From positions 62,001-126,000 of the forward strand of contig JBFONV010000003.1 of assembly GCA_040779335.1 (NCBI GenBank): a stretch of 64,000 nt of DNA. Direction: 5' to 3'. The first letter of the stretch is position 1. Each line of letters begins with the position of its first letter. Under the pieces are notes generated by a model. It saw only the letters and a list, made by a program, of their open reading frames with translations, had not been told where the DNA came from and did no database searches. Made by a program: the position numbers and the translations under genes. Positions 27,931 through 36,167 of the stretch are shown here, piece by piece. The DNA comes from JBFONV01 sp040779335. Its GTDB lineage: Bacteria; Pseudomonadota; Gammaproteobacteria; Enterobacterales; Alteromonadaceae.

Positions 27931-28047
27931 TCGCATTTTTGCTCAGAGATTGATGAACCAACCAAACGAAAAAGATAAATACTTTACTGTATATATATCT
28001 AGTGTTATTGTGACATTTGATTTTATAAGTAGCGGAAATAATAAAAA

Positions 28048-28665
28048 GTGATAGGTCGTCTACGTGGTCTTTTATTAGAAAAAATAGCCCCCGAAATATT
28101 AATAGAATGTCATGGTATTGGTTATGAAGTGACAATGCCGATGACCAGTATTTATGCGTTGCCTGACATAAACGAAGAAGCGATTATTTATACTCATTTC
28201 GTTGTACGAGAAGATGCGCAATTATTATATGGCTTTGCCAATAAAGTTGAACGTAAGTTATTTCGATTGCTGGTAAAAGTGAACGGTGTCGGACCCAAAC
28301 TGGGTTTAGCGATATTGTCGAGCATGTCGGCCGATCAATTCGTCAGTTGCGTTGCCCGTGATGATTTAACTACCATAGTTAAAATCCCCGGAGTCGGTAA
28401 AAAAACCGCAGAACGTTTGTTGATTGAAATGAGAGATCGTTTAAAAGATTGGCAAACCAGTAGTCAAGCGTCGGTTGCTAATATAACGCCAATCGATGTT
28501 CATCACGAAAATACCTTTGTTGATGATGCCAAAGGTGATGCAATAAACGCATTAGTTTCACTCGGTTATAGTCTGTCACAAGCGGATAAAGCTGTTAAAA
28601 TGGTATATGTTGATAACAAGACCAGTGAAGAATTAATTCGTGACTCACTTAAATCAATGCTTTAA
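28048..28665 (+). CDS. ruvA: Holliday junction DNA helicase subunit RuvA
   Basis: Junction-binding subunit of 205 residues of the RuvAB branch-migration machine. It begins MIGRLRGLLLEKIAPEILIECHGIGYEV (GTG start), with helix-hairpin-helix motifs KVNGVGPKLGLAILS and KIPGVGKKTAERLLIEMRDRL, then an acidic linker and the C-terminal RuvB-binding domain (DAINALVSLGYSLSQADKAVK). It lies between ruvC and ruvB and is spaced 15 bases from the latter. Confidence 0.96.
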   Translation: MIGRLRGLLLEKIAPEILIECHGIGYEVTMPMTSIYALPDINEEAIIYTHFVVREDAQLLYGFANKVERKLFRLLVKVNGVGPKLGLAILSSMSADQFVSCVARDDLTTIVKIPGVGKKTAERLLIEMRDRLKDWQTSSQASVANITPIDVHHENTFVDDAKGDAINALVSLGYSLSQADKAVKMVYVDNKTSEELIRDSLKSML

Positions 28666-28680
28666 CCGAGAATTAAACCC

Positions 28681-29694
28681 ATGATAGAAGCTGATCGCTT
28701 AATTCAACCCCTTGCTTCTCCTGATGATGAAAGGGTTGATCGCGCTATTCGTCCTACGATGCTGGCAGATTATACCGGTCAAGATCACGTTAAAGCGCAA
28801 ATGGAAATATTTATTCCTGCCGCTAAAAAACGTGAAGAGCCACTAGATCATCTGCTTATTTTTGGTCCACCTGGGCTAGGAAAAACCACCTTAGCAAACA
28901 TTGTCGCGAATGAAATGGGCGTTAATATACGGACAACATCTGGTCCTGTATTGGAAAAAGCGGGCGATCTGGCTGCATTATTAACTAATCTTGAAGAAAA
29001 TGATGTGTTATTTATTGATGAAATACACAGATTGAGCCCAGTGGTAGAAGAAATTTTATATCCCGCAATGGAAGATTATCAACTCGATATTATGATCGGT
29101 GAAGGACCAGCGGCACGCTCAATTAAGCTCGATCTCCCTCCGTTTACCCTAATTGGCGCAACGACCAGAGCTGGCGCATTAACCTCTCCATTGCGTGATC
29201 GTTTTGGTATTGTGCAGCGTTTAGAGTTTTATAATGCCAAAGATCTTACTGACATTGTCACTCGCTCTGCTTACTTTTTAAATTTATCGATTGATGGGGA
29301 AGGGGCCTATGAAGTGGCCTGTCGCTCTCGCGGTACTCCAAGGATCGCCAATCGGTTATTACGTCGTGTTAGAGATTATGCAGATGTGAAAACTTCTGGC
29401 GTGGTGACCAAAGAGACAGCAGCCAGTGCATTGGATATGCTGGAAGTGGATAATGAAGGCTTCGATTTGATGGACAGAAAGTTACTTAAGGCCATCATAG
29501 AAAAGTTTATGGGAGGACCGGTTGGGCTTGATAATGTTGCCGCCGCTATCGGAGAAGAGCGCGAAACTATTGAAGATGTGCTTGAGCCATTCTTAATTCA
29601 GCAGGGCTTTTTGCAAAGAACACCACGCGGACGCATTGCCACAGACAGAGCCTACAAACATTTTGGTTTTGACCGACCAGAATCGGCCAATTAA
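28681..29694 (+). CDS. ruvB: Holliday junction DNA helicase subunit RuvB
   Basis: Hexameric AAA+ motor of 337 residues. It shows Walker A (FGPPGLGKTTLANI), Walker B (DVLFIDEIHRL), sensor 1 (LIGATTRAG), the arginine-finger region (SPLRDRFG) and the C-terminal winged helix (RTPRGRIATDRAYKHFG). The length is typical. It is the last gene of the ruvCAB group. Confidence 0.97.
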   Translation: MIEADRLIQPLASPDDERVDRAIRPTMLADYTGQDHVKAQMEIFIPAAKKREEPLDHLLIFGPPGLGKTTLANIVANEMGVNIRTTSGPVLEKAGDLAALLTNLEENDVLFIDEIHRLSPVVEEILYPAMEDYQLDIMIGEGPAARSIKLDLPPFTLIGATTRAGALTSPLRDRFGIVQRLEFYNAKDLTDIVTRSAYFLNLSIDGEGAYEVACRSRGTPRIANRLLRRVRDYADVKTSGVVTKETAASALDMLEVDNEGFDLMDRKLLKAIIEKFMGGPVGLDNVAAAIGEERETIEDVLEPFLIQQGFLQRTPRGRIATDRAYKHFGFDRPESAN

Positions 29695-29767
29695 TTCTAT
29701 ATTTTCTGACAGAGAAATAATCGAACAGACAAAGGATTGTGCTGCATCTTAGAAATAATTTTTTTGG

Positions 29768-29948
29768 GATAAAAAAAAGCCCGTATCAAAGATACGGGCC
29801 AACTTAAATATCAAGTTGATAGAAGGAAATAAGAGTTCCTGGAAACATGTCAGAGAGAAAAGATAGTAAATCATCTTATCAATAAGGTATCTGGCTAATG
29901 ACGTAATAACTAGGGAGAGTTATCGTGTCACTGCGCTAGCTCAGAAAA
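29768..29948 (-). ncRNA. Candidate small RNA between ruvB and ybgC (minus strand)
   Basis: The 600-base gap between two plus-strand genes holds a minus-strand transcription unit with no gene in it. On the minus strand TTGTGC, 17 bases, TATTAT (plus 29956-29961) would start RNA near 29948. About 180 bases later a nine-pair stem GCCCGTATC/GATACGGGC (29779-29799) is followed by eight T. In between are small hairpins, for example ATAACT/AGTTAT around CTCCCT, and no open frame of note. It does not match 6S, Spot 42 or Qrr sequences as I recall them. Promoter and terminator are seen directly; the RNA is inference. Confidence 0.45.
29779..29799 (-). terminator. Strong minus-strand terminator in the ruvB-ybgC gap
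   Basis: Perfect stem GCCCGTATC / GATACGGGC with a three-base loop; the eight A on its plus-strand left side become a T-run on the minus strand. No minus-strand gene lies upstream of it, which is why a small RNA is proposed. Confidence 0.7.
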
Positions 29949-29961
29949 CAAGTGTATAATA

Positions 29962-30304
29962 ATGATGTTTTATTTTGCGCACAAACTAAAAAAATTTAAT
30001 TTTGGCATTAGAAAAACTAATGCGAAAATTTATGCAGTGATATTCCAAGTTCACGGATTATTATGCACTTTAACTGCATCATAAAGAATATATTGCTTTT
30101 TCTATCGATTAATTTTCTTGAAAATAAAGTTTGTTAACCTTTATTTTACAAAAAAATTACTAATAGTGGGTATCTATTAGTCACCTGACACATTTATTTT
30201 ATATTTAATATAAATCATCACAGATCAACCCTTGTGAGGTATTAGGTTTATCTATTAAGATAGGCGTCTTAAAAATAATAATTTCCTGATACTAAGCGTT
30301 TTTA
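29962..30304. other. AT-rich leader ahead of ybgC
   Basis: Rest of the ruvB-ybgC spacer. No coding frame. It should carry the promoter of the tol-pal operon. The ybgC start has no strong Shine-Dalgarno sequence. Confidence 0.4.
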
Positions 30305-30715
30305 ATGTTAATGACTGAAAATAAATACCAAGTTCGGGTGTTTTATGAAGACACAGATGCAGGCGGTATTGTTTATTATGCAAACTATTTAAAGTTTTTT
30401 GAGCGAGCGCGTACTGAATGGTTGCGCGAATTAGGTATTAAACAATCAGTTTTATTAGAACAAAACATTGGTTTTGTGGTCAGAAAAGTTGAAATGGACA
30501 ATATTGCTTCGGCAAAGCTAGATGATTTTCTGACGATCACCTCAACGATTAGCGAGTTAAAACGTGTTAGTCTGGTCTTTAATCAACAAATCACCAACGA
30601 AGAGCAACAACTATTGTGTACTGCACAGGTAAAAGTTGCCTGCGTCCATTTAGGTATTGCCAAGCCTTGTGTCATCCCAGAAGCTATATTAGGAGCGTTT
30701 AAACGTGTCAGCTGA
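30305..30715 (+). CDS. ybgC: Acyl-CoA thioesterase YbgC (tol-pal associated)
   Basis: Hot-dog-fold thioesterase of 136 residues, first gene of the tol-pal operon. It shows VRVFYEDTDAGGIVYYANYLKFFERARTEWLRELG with the catalytic Asp in DTDAGG. A second ATG two codons in is an equally good start. It overlaps tolQ by 11 bases. In other bacteria it acts on short acyl-CoA or acyl-ACP and is linked to phospholipid metabolism. Confidence 0.94.
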   Translation: MLMTENKYQVRVFYEDTDAGGIVYYANYLKFFERARTEWLRELGIKQSVLLEQNIGFVVRKVEMDNIASAKLDDFLTITSTISELKRVSLVFNQQITNEEQQLLCTAQVKVACVHLGIAKPCVIPEAILGAFKRVS

Positions 30716-31388
30716 GATTTCTTTTTTTGAACTATTTTTACAAGCAACATTATTGGTTAAGTCAGTAATGTTGATTTTACTTGGTTTTTCTGTGGCCTGC
30801 TGGGCGATGATTTTTCAACGCCGGAAAGCGTTAAATGACGCAAGAACACAATTAAAACAATTTGAGGATAAATTCTGGAGCGGCGCAGATTTAAGTAAAT
30901 TATACAGTGAAATTTCGGCTAGAAATCGCGTTAATGGTATTGAAAGTTTATTTGTCGCTGGTTTTAAAGAATTTGCTCGTTTACGTAAGAGTAGTATTAA
31001 CTCACCACAAGTTATTGTTGATGGTACCCACCGAGCAATGCGAGTTGCGATGTCACGAGAGGTTGATTCGCTAGAAACACACCTGCCTTTTATGGCGACT
31101 GTTGGCTCTATTAGTCCTTATATAGGTTTGTTTGGTACTGTGTGGGGGATCATGAATTCATTTATCGCCTTGGGCTCGGTAAAACAAGCCACCTTAGCGA
31201 TGGTTGCTCCCGGAATAGCTGAAGCGCTTATTGCCACAGCTATGGGCCTATTCGCCGCGATCCCTGCTGTTATGGCGTACAACCGATTTAGTCATCATGT
31301 TGAAAAACTTGAAAATAGTTACGGTAACTTTATGGAAGAGTTTGCAAGTATATTGCAACGTCAATCTGCTATTGAAAATCAGCAATAG
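30705..31388 (+). CDS. tolQ: Tol-Pal system inner-membrane protein TolQ
   Basis: Inner-membrane proton-channel subunit of 227 residues that powers TolA with TolR, for outer-membrane constriction at division. It has three membrane helices: near residues 15-35 (LVKSVMLILLGFSVACWAMIF), and two in the C-terminal half (ATVGSISPYIGLFGTVWGIM and IAEALIATAMGLFAAIPAVMAYN), the latter two carrying the MotA/TolQ/ExbB signature. GTG start overlapping ybgC. Confidence 0.96.
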   Translation: MSAEISFFELFLQATLLVKSVMLILLGFSVACWAMIFQRRKALNDARTQLKQFEDKFWSGADLSKLYSEISARNRVNGIESLFVAGFKEFARLRKSSINSPQVIVDGTHRAMRVAMSREVDSLETHLPFMATVGSISPYIGLFGTVWGIMNSFIALGSVKQATLAMVAPGIAEALIATAMGLFAAIPAVMAYNRFSHHVEKLENSYGNFMEEFASILQRQSAIENQQ

Positions 31389-31399
31389 AGGTTTAACCA

Positions 31400-31825
31400 A
31401 TGTATCAAAGAGTTAGACGTCGTAAAGTCGCTGAGATAAATGTTGTTCCGTATATTGATGTGATGTTGGTGCTGTTAATCATTTTTATGGTAACTGCACC
31501 ATTGATCACCCAAGGCGTTAAGGTAGATTTACCTCAAGCCGACGCTGAACCATTAGATAAAGACAGCAAAACACCATTAGTGGCCTCAATTGATGCGCAA
31601 GGAAATTATTATTTGGCCGTTGGTACCAGTAAAAATGAACCGATGTCAGCTGAAGACGTAGCGACTTTAGTTGCTGCTCATTTGCAGGTTGAGCCTGATA
31701 CTCCAGTAGTTGTTAATGGTGATGGCGCAGTGTCGTACGACGCTGTTATTCAATTAATGGTGTTGTTGCAAACAAAAGCTGGCGTACCATCCGTTGGTTT
31801 AATGACAGATTCAGTGGAGAATTAA
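31400..31825 (+). CDS. tolR: Tol-Pal system protein TolR
   Basis: ExbD/TolR-family protein of 141 residues. It has a short cytoplasmic N-terminus (RRRKVAEINVVPYIDVMLVLLIIFMVTAP) whose single helix carries the essential membrane Asp, then a periplasmic domain (PVVVNGDGAVSYDAVIQLMVLL). It couples proton flow with TolQ to TolA. Spaced 11 bases from tolQ and three from tolA. Confidence 0.96.
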   Translation: MYQRVRRRKVAEINVVPYIDVMLVLLIIFMVTAPLITQGVKVDLPQADAEPLDKDSKTPLVASIDAQGNYYLAVGTSKNEPMSAEDVATLVAAHLQVEPDTPVVVNGDGAVSYDAVIQLMVLLQTKAGVPSVGLMTDSVEN

Positions 31826-31828
31826 ACG

Positions 31829-32743
31829 GTGAATCAAAAGTATATTGTTGCTTTGTCATTGAGTGTTGGGTTACATCTAGCTTTGGCTTTAGTGTTGTTT
31901 TTTGGGGACTTTAAAACTGAACTTAAACCAACGGCAACAGCGACTATGGCTGAAGTAAAACCGATCAAAGCCGTGGCAATAGACAAGAGCAAACTACAAG
32001 CACAAGTCAATAAGCTTCAAAAACAAAAATCGGATGCAGCGGCGGCTGAAGCTAAACGAATTAAAGATTTAGAACAACGAGCGGCGGCGGCTAAAAAGAA
32101 ACGCGCTGATGAAGAATCTAGAATTAAGAATTTAGAAAAACAACGTAAGAAAAAAGAAGTCGAAAAGAAAAAAGCTGATAATGCAGCAAAACAAGCAAAA
32201 GCCAAGGCGGCGGCGGCGGAAAAAGAGCGTAAACGTAAAGTTGCTGAAAAACAAAAAGCGGAAAAAGCGGCTGCTGATGCAAAAGCCAAACGGCTAAAAG
32301 AAGAAGCGGACGCTAAAAAAGCGGAAGATTTACGTAAGAAAAAAGCGGCAGAACGCGCCCGTAAAGAACAAGAAGCGAAAGAACGCGCACGACAAGAGCA
32401 ATTACTTGAGCAACAAATGGCACAAGAAATGGCCAGTCGTCAACAAGCTCGACGCCAACAAATGATGTCTGAAATTGGACGTTATACGGCCTTGATCACA
32501 CAAACAATTCAACGTAACCTGATCACGGATCGCAGTCTTATGGAAGGTAAGTCTTGTAAATTAACCATAAGTCTTGCACCATCTGGTTTTGTTACTAATG
32601 TGGTGTCGGGGCAGGGAGATCGCACGGTCTGTGATGCCGCACAAAAAGCGATTTATAAGGCGGGAACTTTGCCTGTTTCAAAAGATCCTGAAGTCTTTAA
32701 AGAAATGAGTTCAATCAGTTTAACGGTAGTGCCCGAGTTTTAA
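31829..32743 (+). CDS. tolA: Tol-Pal system protein TolA
   Basis: Protein of 304 residues spanning the periplasm. An N-terminal anchor (YIVALSLSVGLHLALALVLFF) contains the conserved S-x3-H-type motif. A long Ala/Lys/Glu helical rod (about 55-205, low-complexity AAAEKERKRK-type repeats) follows, then the globular C-terminal domain with two cysteines (KSCKLTISLAPSG ... RTVCDAAQKAIYKAG). GTG start three bases after tolR. Confidence 0.93.
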   Translation: MNQKYIVALSLSVGLHLALALVLFFGDFKTELKPTATATMAEVKPIKAVAIDKSKLQAQVNKLQKQKSDAAAAEAKRIKDLEQRAAAAKKKRADEESRIKNLEKQRKKKEVEKKKADNAAKQAKAKAAAAEKERKRKVAEKQKAEKAAADAKAKRLKEEADAKKAEDLRKKKAAERARKEQEAKERARQEQLLEQQMAQEMASRQQARRQQMMSEIGRYTALITQTIQRNLITDRSLMEGKSCKLTISLAPSGFVTNVVSGQGDRTVCDAAQKAIYKAGTLPVSKDPEVFKEMSSISLTVVPEF

Positions 32744-32807
32744 TAATGCACTATGAACAGCTTTATACGTTAAAACAAAATATGTTTGGAAAACTAATTA
32801 GAAGTGA

Positions 32808-34154
32808 ATGATGAAATTTAAATTATTTTTAGCTCTTTTACTCACCATGCTATGCAACCGAGCCATGGCAACTTTAGAAATAGTTATTACAGAAGGAATC
32901 GACAGTGCTAGACCTATAGCGGTAGTGCCTTTTAAGTGGACGGGTGCAGGGCCTGTTCCTGAGCGGTTATCAAAAGTGATCAGTGATGATTTACTGCGTA
33001 GTGGCAAGTTTAGCCCGATTAATGAATTGAAATTTCCTCAGCGTCCAAGTCAGGATAGCGATATTGATTATACTGCGTGGGCCGCTGAAGGGGTAGAAGC
33101 TATTGTTATCGGCGAGATCAGCGAATCTTCAATTGGCCGTTACCAAGTGCGTTACCAATTGGTTGACGTTATTCGCGGTCAAATAACCGGTGGCGAAACA
33201 CAAATGCTTAGCAATGGCGAATTAGTACAGGCTTCTGATCACATTCTCGATGAAAGTACCGTTGAAATAGGTGCGGATCAATTTCGTCGCTATGCTCATC
33301 GCATTAGTGATGTTGTTTATGAAAAATTAACCGGCACTCGTGGTGCGTTTTTAACCAAAATCGCTTACGTTATTGTTCGAGATGAAGGTAATTATCCTTA
33401 TCAATTGGTTATCGCCGACTATGATGGCTACAACGAACATGTATTACTGAGCTCTAAAGAACCATTAATGTCGCCGAATTGGCATCCCAATGGCGGCCAG
33501 CTTTCCTATGTGACCTTTGAAAATCATCAAGCACAAATTTTTAGCATTGATATATACACGGGTAAACGAACATTAATAAGTTCATATAAGGGAATAAATA
33601 GTGCGCCCCGCTGGTCTCCTAATGGTCAAAGTATGGCGATGGTGCTGTCAAAAGACGGCAACCCTGAGATATATGTGATGAACATGACTACTAAAAAATT
33701 ACGTAGAATTACTCGTCATCGTGCCATCGATACTGAGCCAAGTTGGACACCAGATGGTAATTCATTGATATTTAGTTCAGAACGGGGTGGAAAACCTCAG
33801 CTATATCGCGTAAATTTAGTCGATGGTAAAGTCAGAAGGCTAACTTTTGACGGAGAAATGAATTTAGGGGGATCGTTAACGCCTGACGGTCGCCAATTAG
33901 TTATGGTTAATAGAACAAGAGGTAAATATCATTTAGCGAAACAAGAGATGGATTCAGGTATTTTTCAAACACTAACGAAAACACGTCTGGATGAATCACC
34001 AAGTATCGCGCCTAACGGTGGAATGATTATTTACAGTACCTTGCACCATAATAGACAAGTATTAAGTTTGGTTTCTGTGGATGGACGATTTAAGGCTCGA
34101 TTACCGGCACTTGACGGTGAAGTTAAATCGCCAGCATGGTCACCATTTTTATAA
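32808..34154 (+). CDS. tolB: Tol-Pal system beta-propeller protein TolB
   Basis: Periplasmic protein of 448 residues that binds Pal. Signal peptide (LFLALLLTMLCNRAMA), N-terminal alpha/beta domain (ITEGIDSARPIAVVPFKWTG), then a six-bladed propeller with repeated 'SPxWxPxG' motifs (MSPNWHPNGGQLSY, SAPRWSPNGQSMAM, EPSWTPDGNSLIFSSERGG, SPSIAPNGGMIIY). ATGATG start; either codon may be used. Confidence 0.96.
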   Translation: MMKFKLFLALLLTMLCNRAMATLEIVITEGIDSARPIAVVPFKWTGAGPVPERLSKVISDDLLRSGKFSPINELKFPQRPSQDSDIDYTAWAAEGVEAIVIGEISESSIGRYQVRYQLVDVIRGQITGGETQMLSNGELVQASDHILDESTVEIGADQFRRYAHRISDVVYEKLTGTRGAFLTKIAYVIVRDEGNYPYQLVIADYDGYNEHVLLSSKEPLMSPNWHPNGGQLSYVTFENHQAQIFSIDIYTGKRTLISSYKGINSAPRWSPNGQSMAMVLSKDGNPEIYVMNMTTKKLRRITRHRAIDTEPSWTPDGNSLIFSSERGGKPQLYRVNLVDGKVRRLTFDGEMNLGGSLTPDGRQLVMVNRTRGKYHLAKQEMDSGIFQTLTKTRLDESPSIAPNGGMIIYSTLHHNRQVLSLVSVDGRFKARLPALDGEVKSPAWSPFL

Positions 34155-34204
34155 GTTTTTAGTTACTTACATTAATTTATTTTAGAATAAAAAAGGAAAA
34201 TGAA

Positions 34205-34741
34205 ATGCGCTTGAATAAAATTGTAAAAGCATTGGCTGTTGCAGTGCCTATGTTTGCGTTGGCCGCTTGTAGCTCAAATGATGAGTCTAGCTCTCAAAGC
34301 CAAGTAGACACAAATGCTCAAACAACTACTAGTGTTGAAGAAAATGTACAAGTTTCAGCTGCACAACGTGAAGCGGAAATTGCTGAGCAAAAACGTCAAC
34401 AATTAGCCAAATTACGTTCAGAGCATATTGTTTATTTCGACTTCGATGCATCATCAGTAAGCAGCGAATTTGCCGCAGTATTAGAAGCGCATGCTAAATT
34501 TTTAAACAATAATACTAATGTTTCAGTATTAATTGAAGGTCATGCTGATGAGCGTGGTACGCCTGAGTACAACATCGCCCTTGGCGAGCGTCGTGCTAAA
34601 GCGGTTGTTACTTATTTAGAAAACATGGGCGTTTCAGCTTCACAACTTTCTACAGTAAGTTATGGTGAAGAAAAACCAATGGTTAAAGATCGCACTGAGT
34701 CTGCATTTGCTAAAAATCGTCGCGCAGTATTGGTCTATTAA
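34205..34741 (+). CDS. pal: Peptidoglycan-associated lipoprotein Pal
   Basis: Outer-membrane lipoprotein of 178 residues. The lipobox is LAAC (Cys22). A Ser/Gln/Asn-rich linker and a short coiled coil lead to the OmpA-like peptidoglycan-binding domain (VYFDFDASSVSSEF ... ILIEGHADERGTPEYNIALGERRAKAV). It has a clear AAGGAAAATGAA start region, 12 bases ahead of cpoB. Confidence 0.97.
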   Translation: MRLNKIVKALAVAVPMFALAACSSNDESSSQSQVDTNAQTTTSVEENVQVSAAQREAEIAEQKRQQLAKLRSEHIVYFDFDASSVSSEFAAVLEAHAKFLNNNTNVSVLIEGHADERGTPEYNIALGERRAKAVVTYLENMGVSASQLSTVSYGEEKPMVKDRTESAFAKNRRAVLVY

Positions 34742-34753
34742 TCAGGGTTATAA

Positions 34754-35545
34754 ATGAAACTGAATAAAGTTTTATTCGGGATCAGCATCGCAGCAGTTAC
34801 CGTTAACGTAATTGCTGCAGAACCTGCTCCTGTATTCGATATCAGCCAAAATAGTACCTTACCTGCCAAGCCTAAAAGTATTGCTGAGCAGTTGAGCAGT
34901 CTTGAACGTAAGCTTGACGCACGTAATCGCGCGCAGGTGAATGTTCAAAGACAACTTGATGATTTGCAAAATGAAGTTAACGAGTTACGTGGCGTTACTG
35001 AGTTGCATACGCATCAGTTAGGCCAAGTGCTTGAACGGCAACGCGAGTTATATCAGGAGCTTGATAGAAGGGTTTCTGAGGCGCTAAAACCTAAAGCTGG
35101 AATACCAGCATCAATTGGGGTTGCTAATCCTAGTGTCGAGCCATCAGTGAATTACAGCAGTGATTTAACTGAAAACGAGTCTTATGATCGTGCGGTTAAT
35201 TTGGTATTAAAAGAAAAACGTTATGAACAGGCCATTCCGGCGTTTAAAGCGTTTAATGAAAAATACCCTAACTCAACTTATGCGGCGAACTCACATTATT
35301 GGCTTGGACAATTGTTGTTCAATAAAGGTGAAATGAACGAAGCAAAAGCAGAGTTTGCTGTTGTGGTCAGTAAGTATACCGATTCCAGCAAAAGAAGTGA
35401 TGCCATGCTAAAATTGGCTATGGTTGAACAAAAATTAAATAACAATGCTCGTGCTATTGTATTATTTAGACAATTAATTGAAGAGTACCCATCTTCGAGC
35501 GCTGCGCAATTAGCACAACCTAGATTAAGTGCTTTAACACAATAA
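34754..35545 (+). CDS. cpoB: Cell division coordinator CpoB (YbgF)
   Basis: Periplasmic protein of 263 residues that links peptidoglycan synthesis with Tol-driven constriction. Signal peptide (FGISIAAVTVNVIAA), N-terminal trimerising coiled coil (about 40-110: LSSLERKLDARNRAQVNVQRQLDDLQNEV), a linker, then three TPR units (YDRAVNLVLKEKRYEQAIPAFKAFNEKYP ... ANSHYWLGQLLFNKGEMNEAKAEF). Last protein gene of the tol-pal operon, before the tRNA cluster as in E. coli. Confidence 0.94.
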   Translation: MKLNKVLFGISIAAVTVNVIAAEPAPVFDISQNSTLPAKPKSIAEQLSSLERKLDARNRAQVNVQRQLDDLQNEVNELRGVTELHTHQLGQVLERQRELYQELDRRVSEALKPKAGIPASIGVANPSVEPSVNYSSDLTENESYDRAVNLVLKEKRYEQAIPAFKAFNEKYPNSTYAANSHYWLGQLLFNKGEMNEAKAEFAVVVSKYTDSSKRSDAMLKLAMVEQKLNNNARAIVLFRQLIEEYPSSSAAQLAQPRLSALTQ

Positions 35546-35700
35546 TTTTTAAAGTTTTTGGCTATAAATATAGCTATCTGCTGCCTTTTTGCGCAAACGT
35601 TCAATAAAGCGCAAAAAACTGAAATTTGTTGTTGCACTTGAAAAAATTATAAGTATCATATGCGGCGCGTTGGACGAGCAGTGTAACGCAATACAAATGT

Positions 35701-35776
35701 CGGTCGTTAGCTCAGTTGGTAGAGCAGTTGGCTTTTAACCAATTTGTCGAAGGTTCAAATCCTTCACGACCGACCA
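35701..35776 (+). tRNA. tRNA-Lys(UUU), copy 1
   Basis: A complete 76-base cloverleaf including encoded CCA. Acceptor CGGTCGT pairs with ACGACCG, D arm GCTC/GAGC, anticodon loop CTTTTAA (anticodon TTT), T arm GAAGG/CCTTC with TTCAAAT. The first pair is C1-G72, where E. coli tRNA-Lys has G1-C72. First of three identical copies between cpoB and nadA, a position also occupied by tRNA-Lys genes in E. coli. Confidence 0.97.
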
Positions 35777-35828
35777 CTTTCTTACCAAGGGAAGTGTGTC
35801 GTAACAATTTGTCGTAGTAATAGAATAT

Positions 35829-35904
35829 CGGTCGTTAGCTCAGTTGGTAGAGCAGTTGGCTTTTAACCAATTTGTCGAAGGTTCAAATCCTTCACGACCG
35901 ACCA
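35829..35904 (+). tRNA. tRNA-Lys(UUU), copy 2
   Basis: Identical over all 76 bases to the copy at 35701, anticodon TTT, CCA encoded. The 52-base spacer before it is unrelated to the next spacer except for the last few bases. Confidence 0.97.
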
Positions 35905-35945
35905 CTACTTCCTAAGTAGTGAATCAAAATTTGAGAAGAAATTAT

Positions 35946-36021
35946 CGGTCGTTAGCTCAGTTGGTAGAGCAGTTGGCTTTTAACCAATTTGTCGAAGGTT
36001 CAAATCCTTCACGACCGACCA
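35946..36021 (+). tRNA. tRNA-Lys(UUU), copy 3
   Basis: Third identical copy, 41 bases after copy 2. Probably processed from one transcript with the other two. It ends 146 bases before nadA; long frames reaching back through this gene from nadA are not its true start. Confidence 0.97.
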
Positions 36022-36167
36022 CTTCTTCCACTTTTCTGTCATCAATATCTCATTTCCTTTTTAGCCAATATTTAACTTTTACCGCAAGCGTTAATTATCT
36101 AGACTACACATTTTCGCGACTATCACTTATAATTCGCCCGTTTTTAATGTGTTCCATGAGATCCGTA

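Noticed and set aside
29800..29960. 6S, Spot 42 or Qrr RNA identity for the ruvB-ybgC small RNA candidate
   Set aside because: None of the core sequences or long-hairpin layouts of those RNAs that I recall fits this stretch.
35919..36167. Upstream extension of nadA through the third tRNA-Lys
   Set aside because: It would translate a tRNA gene; the family N-terminus begins at 36168.
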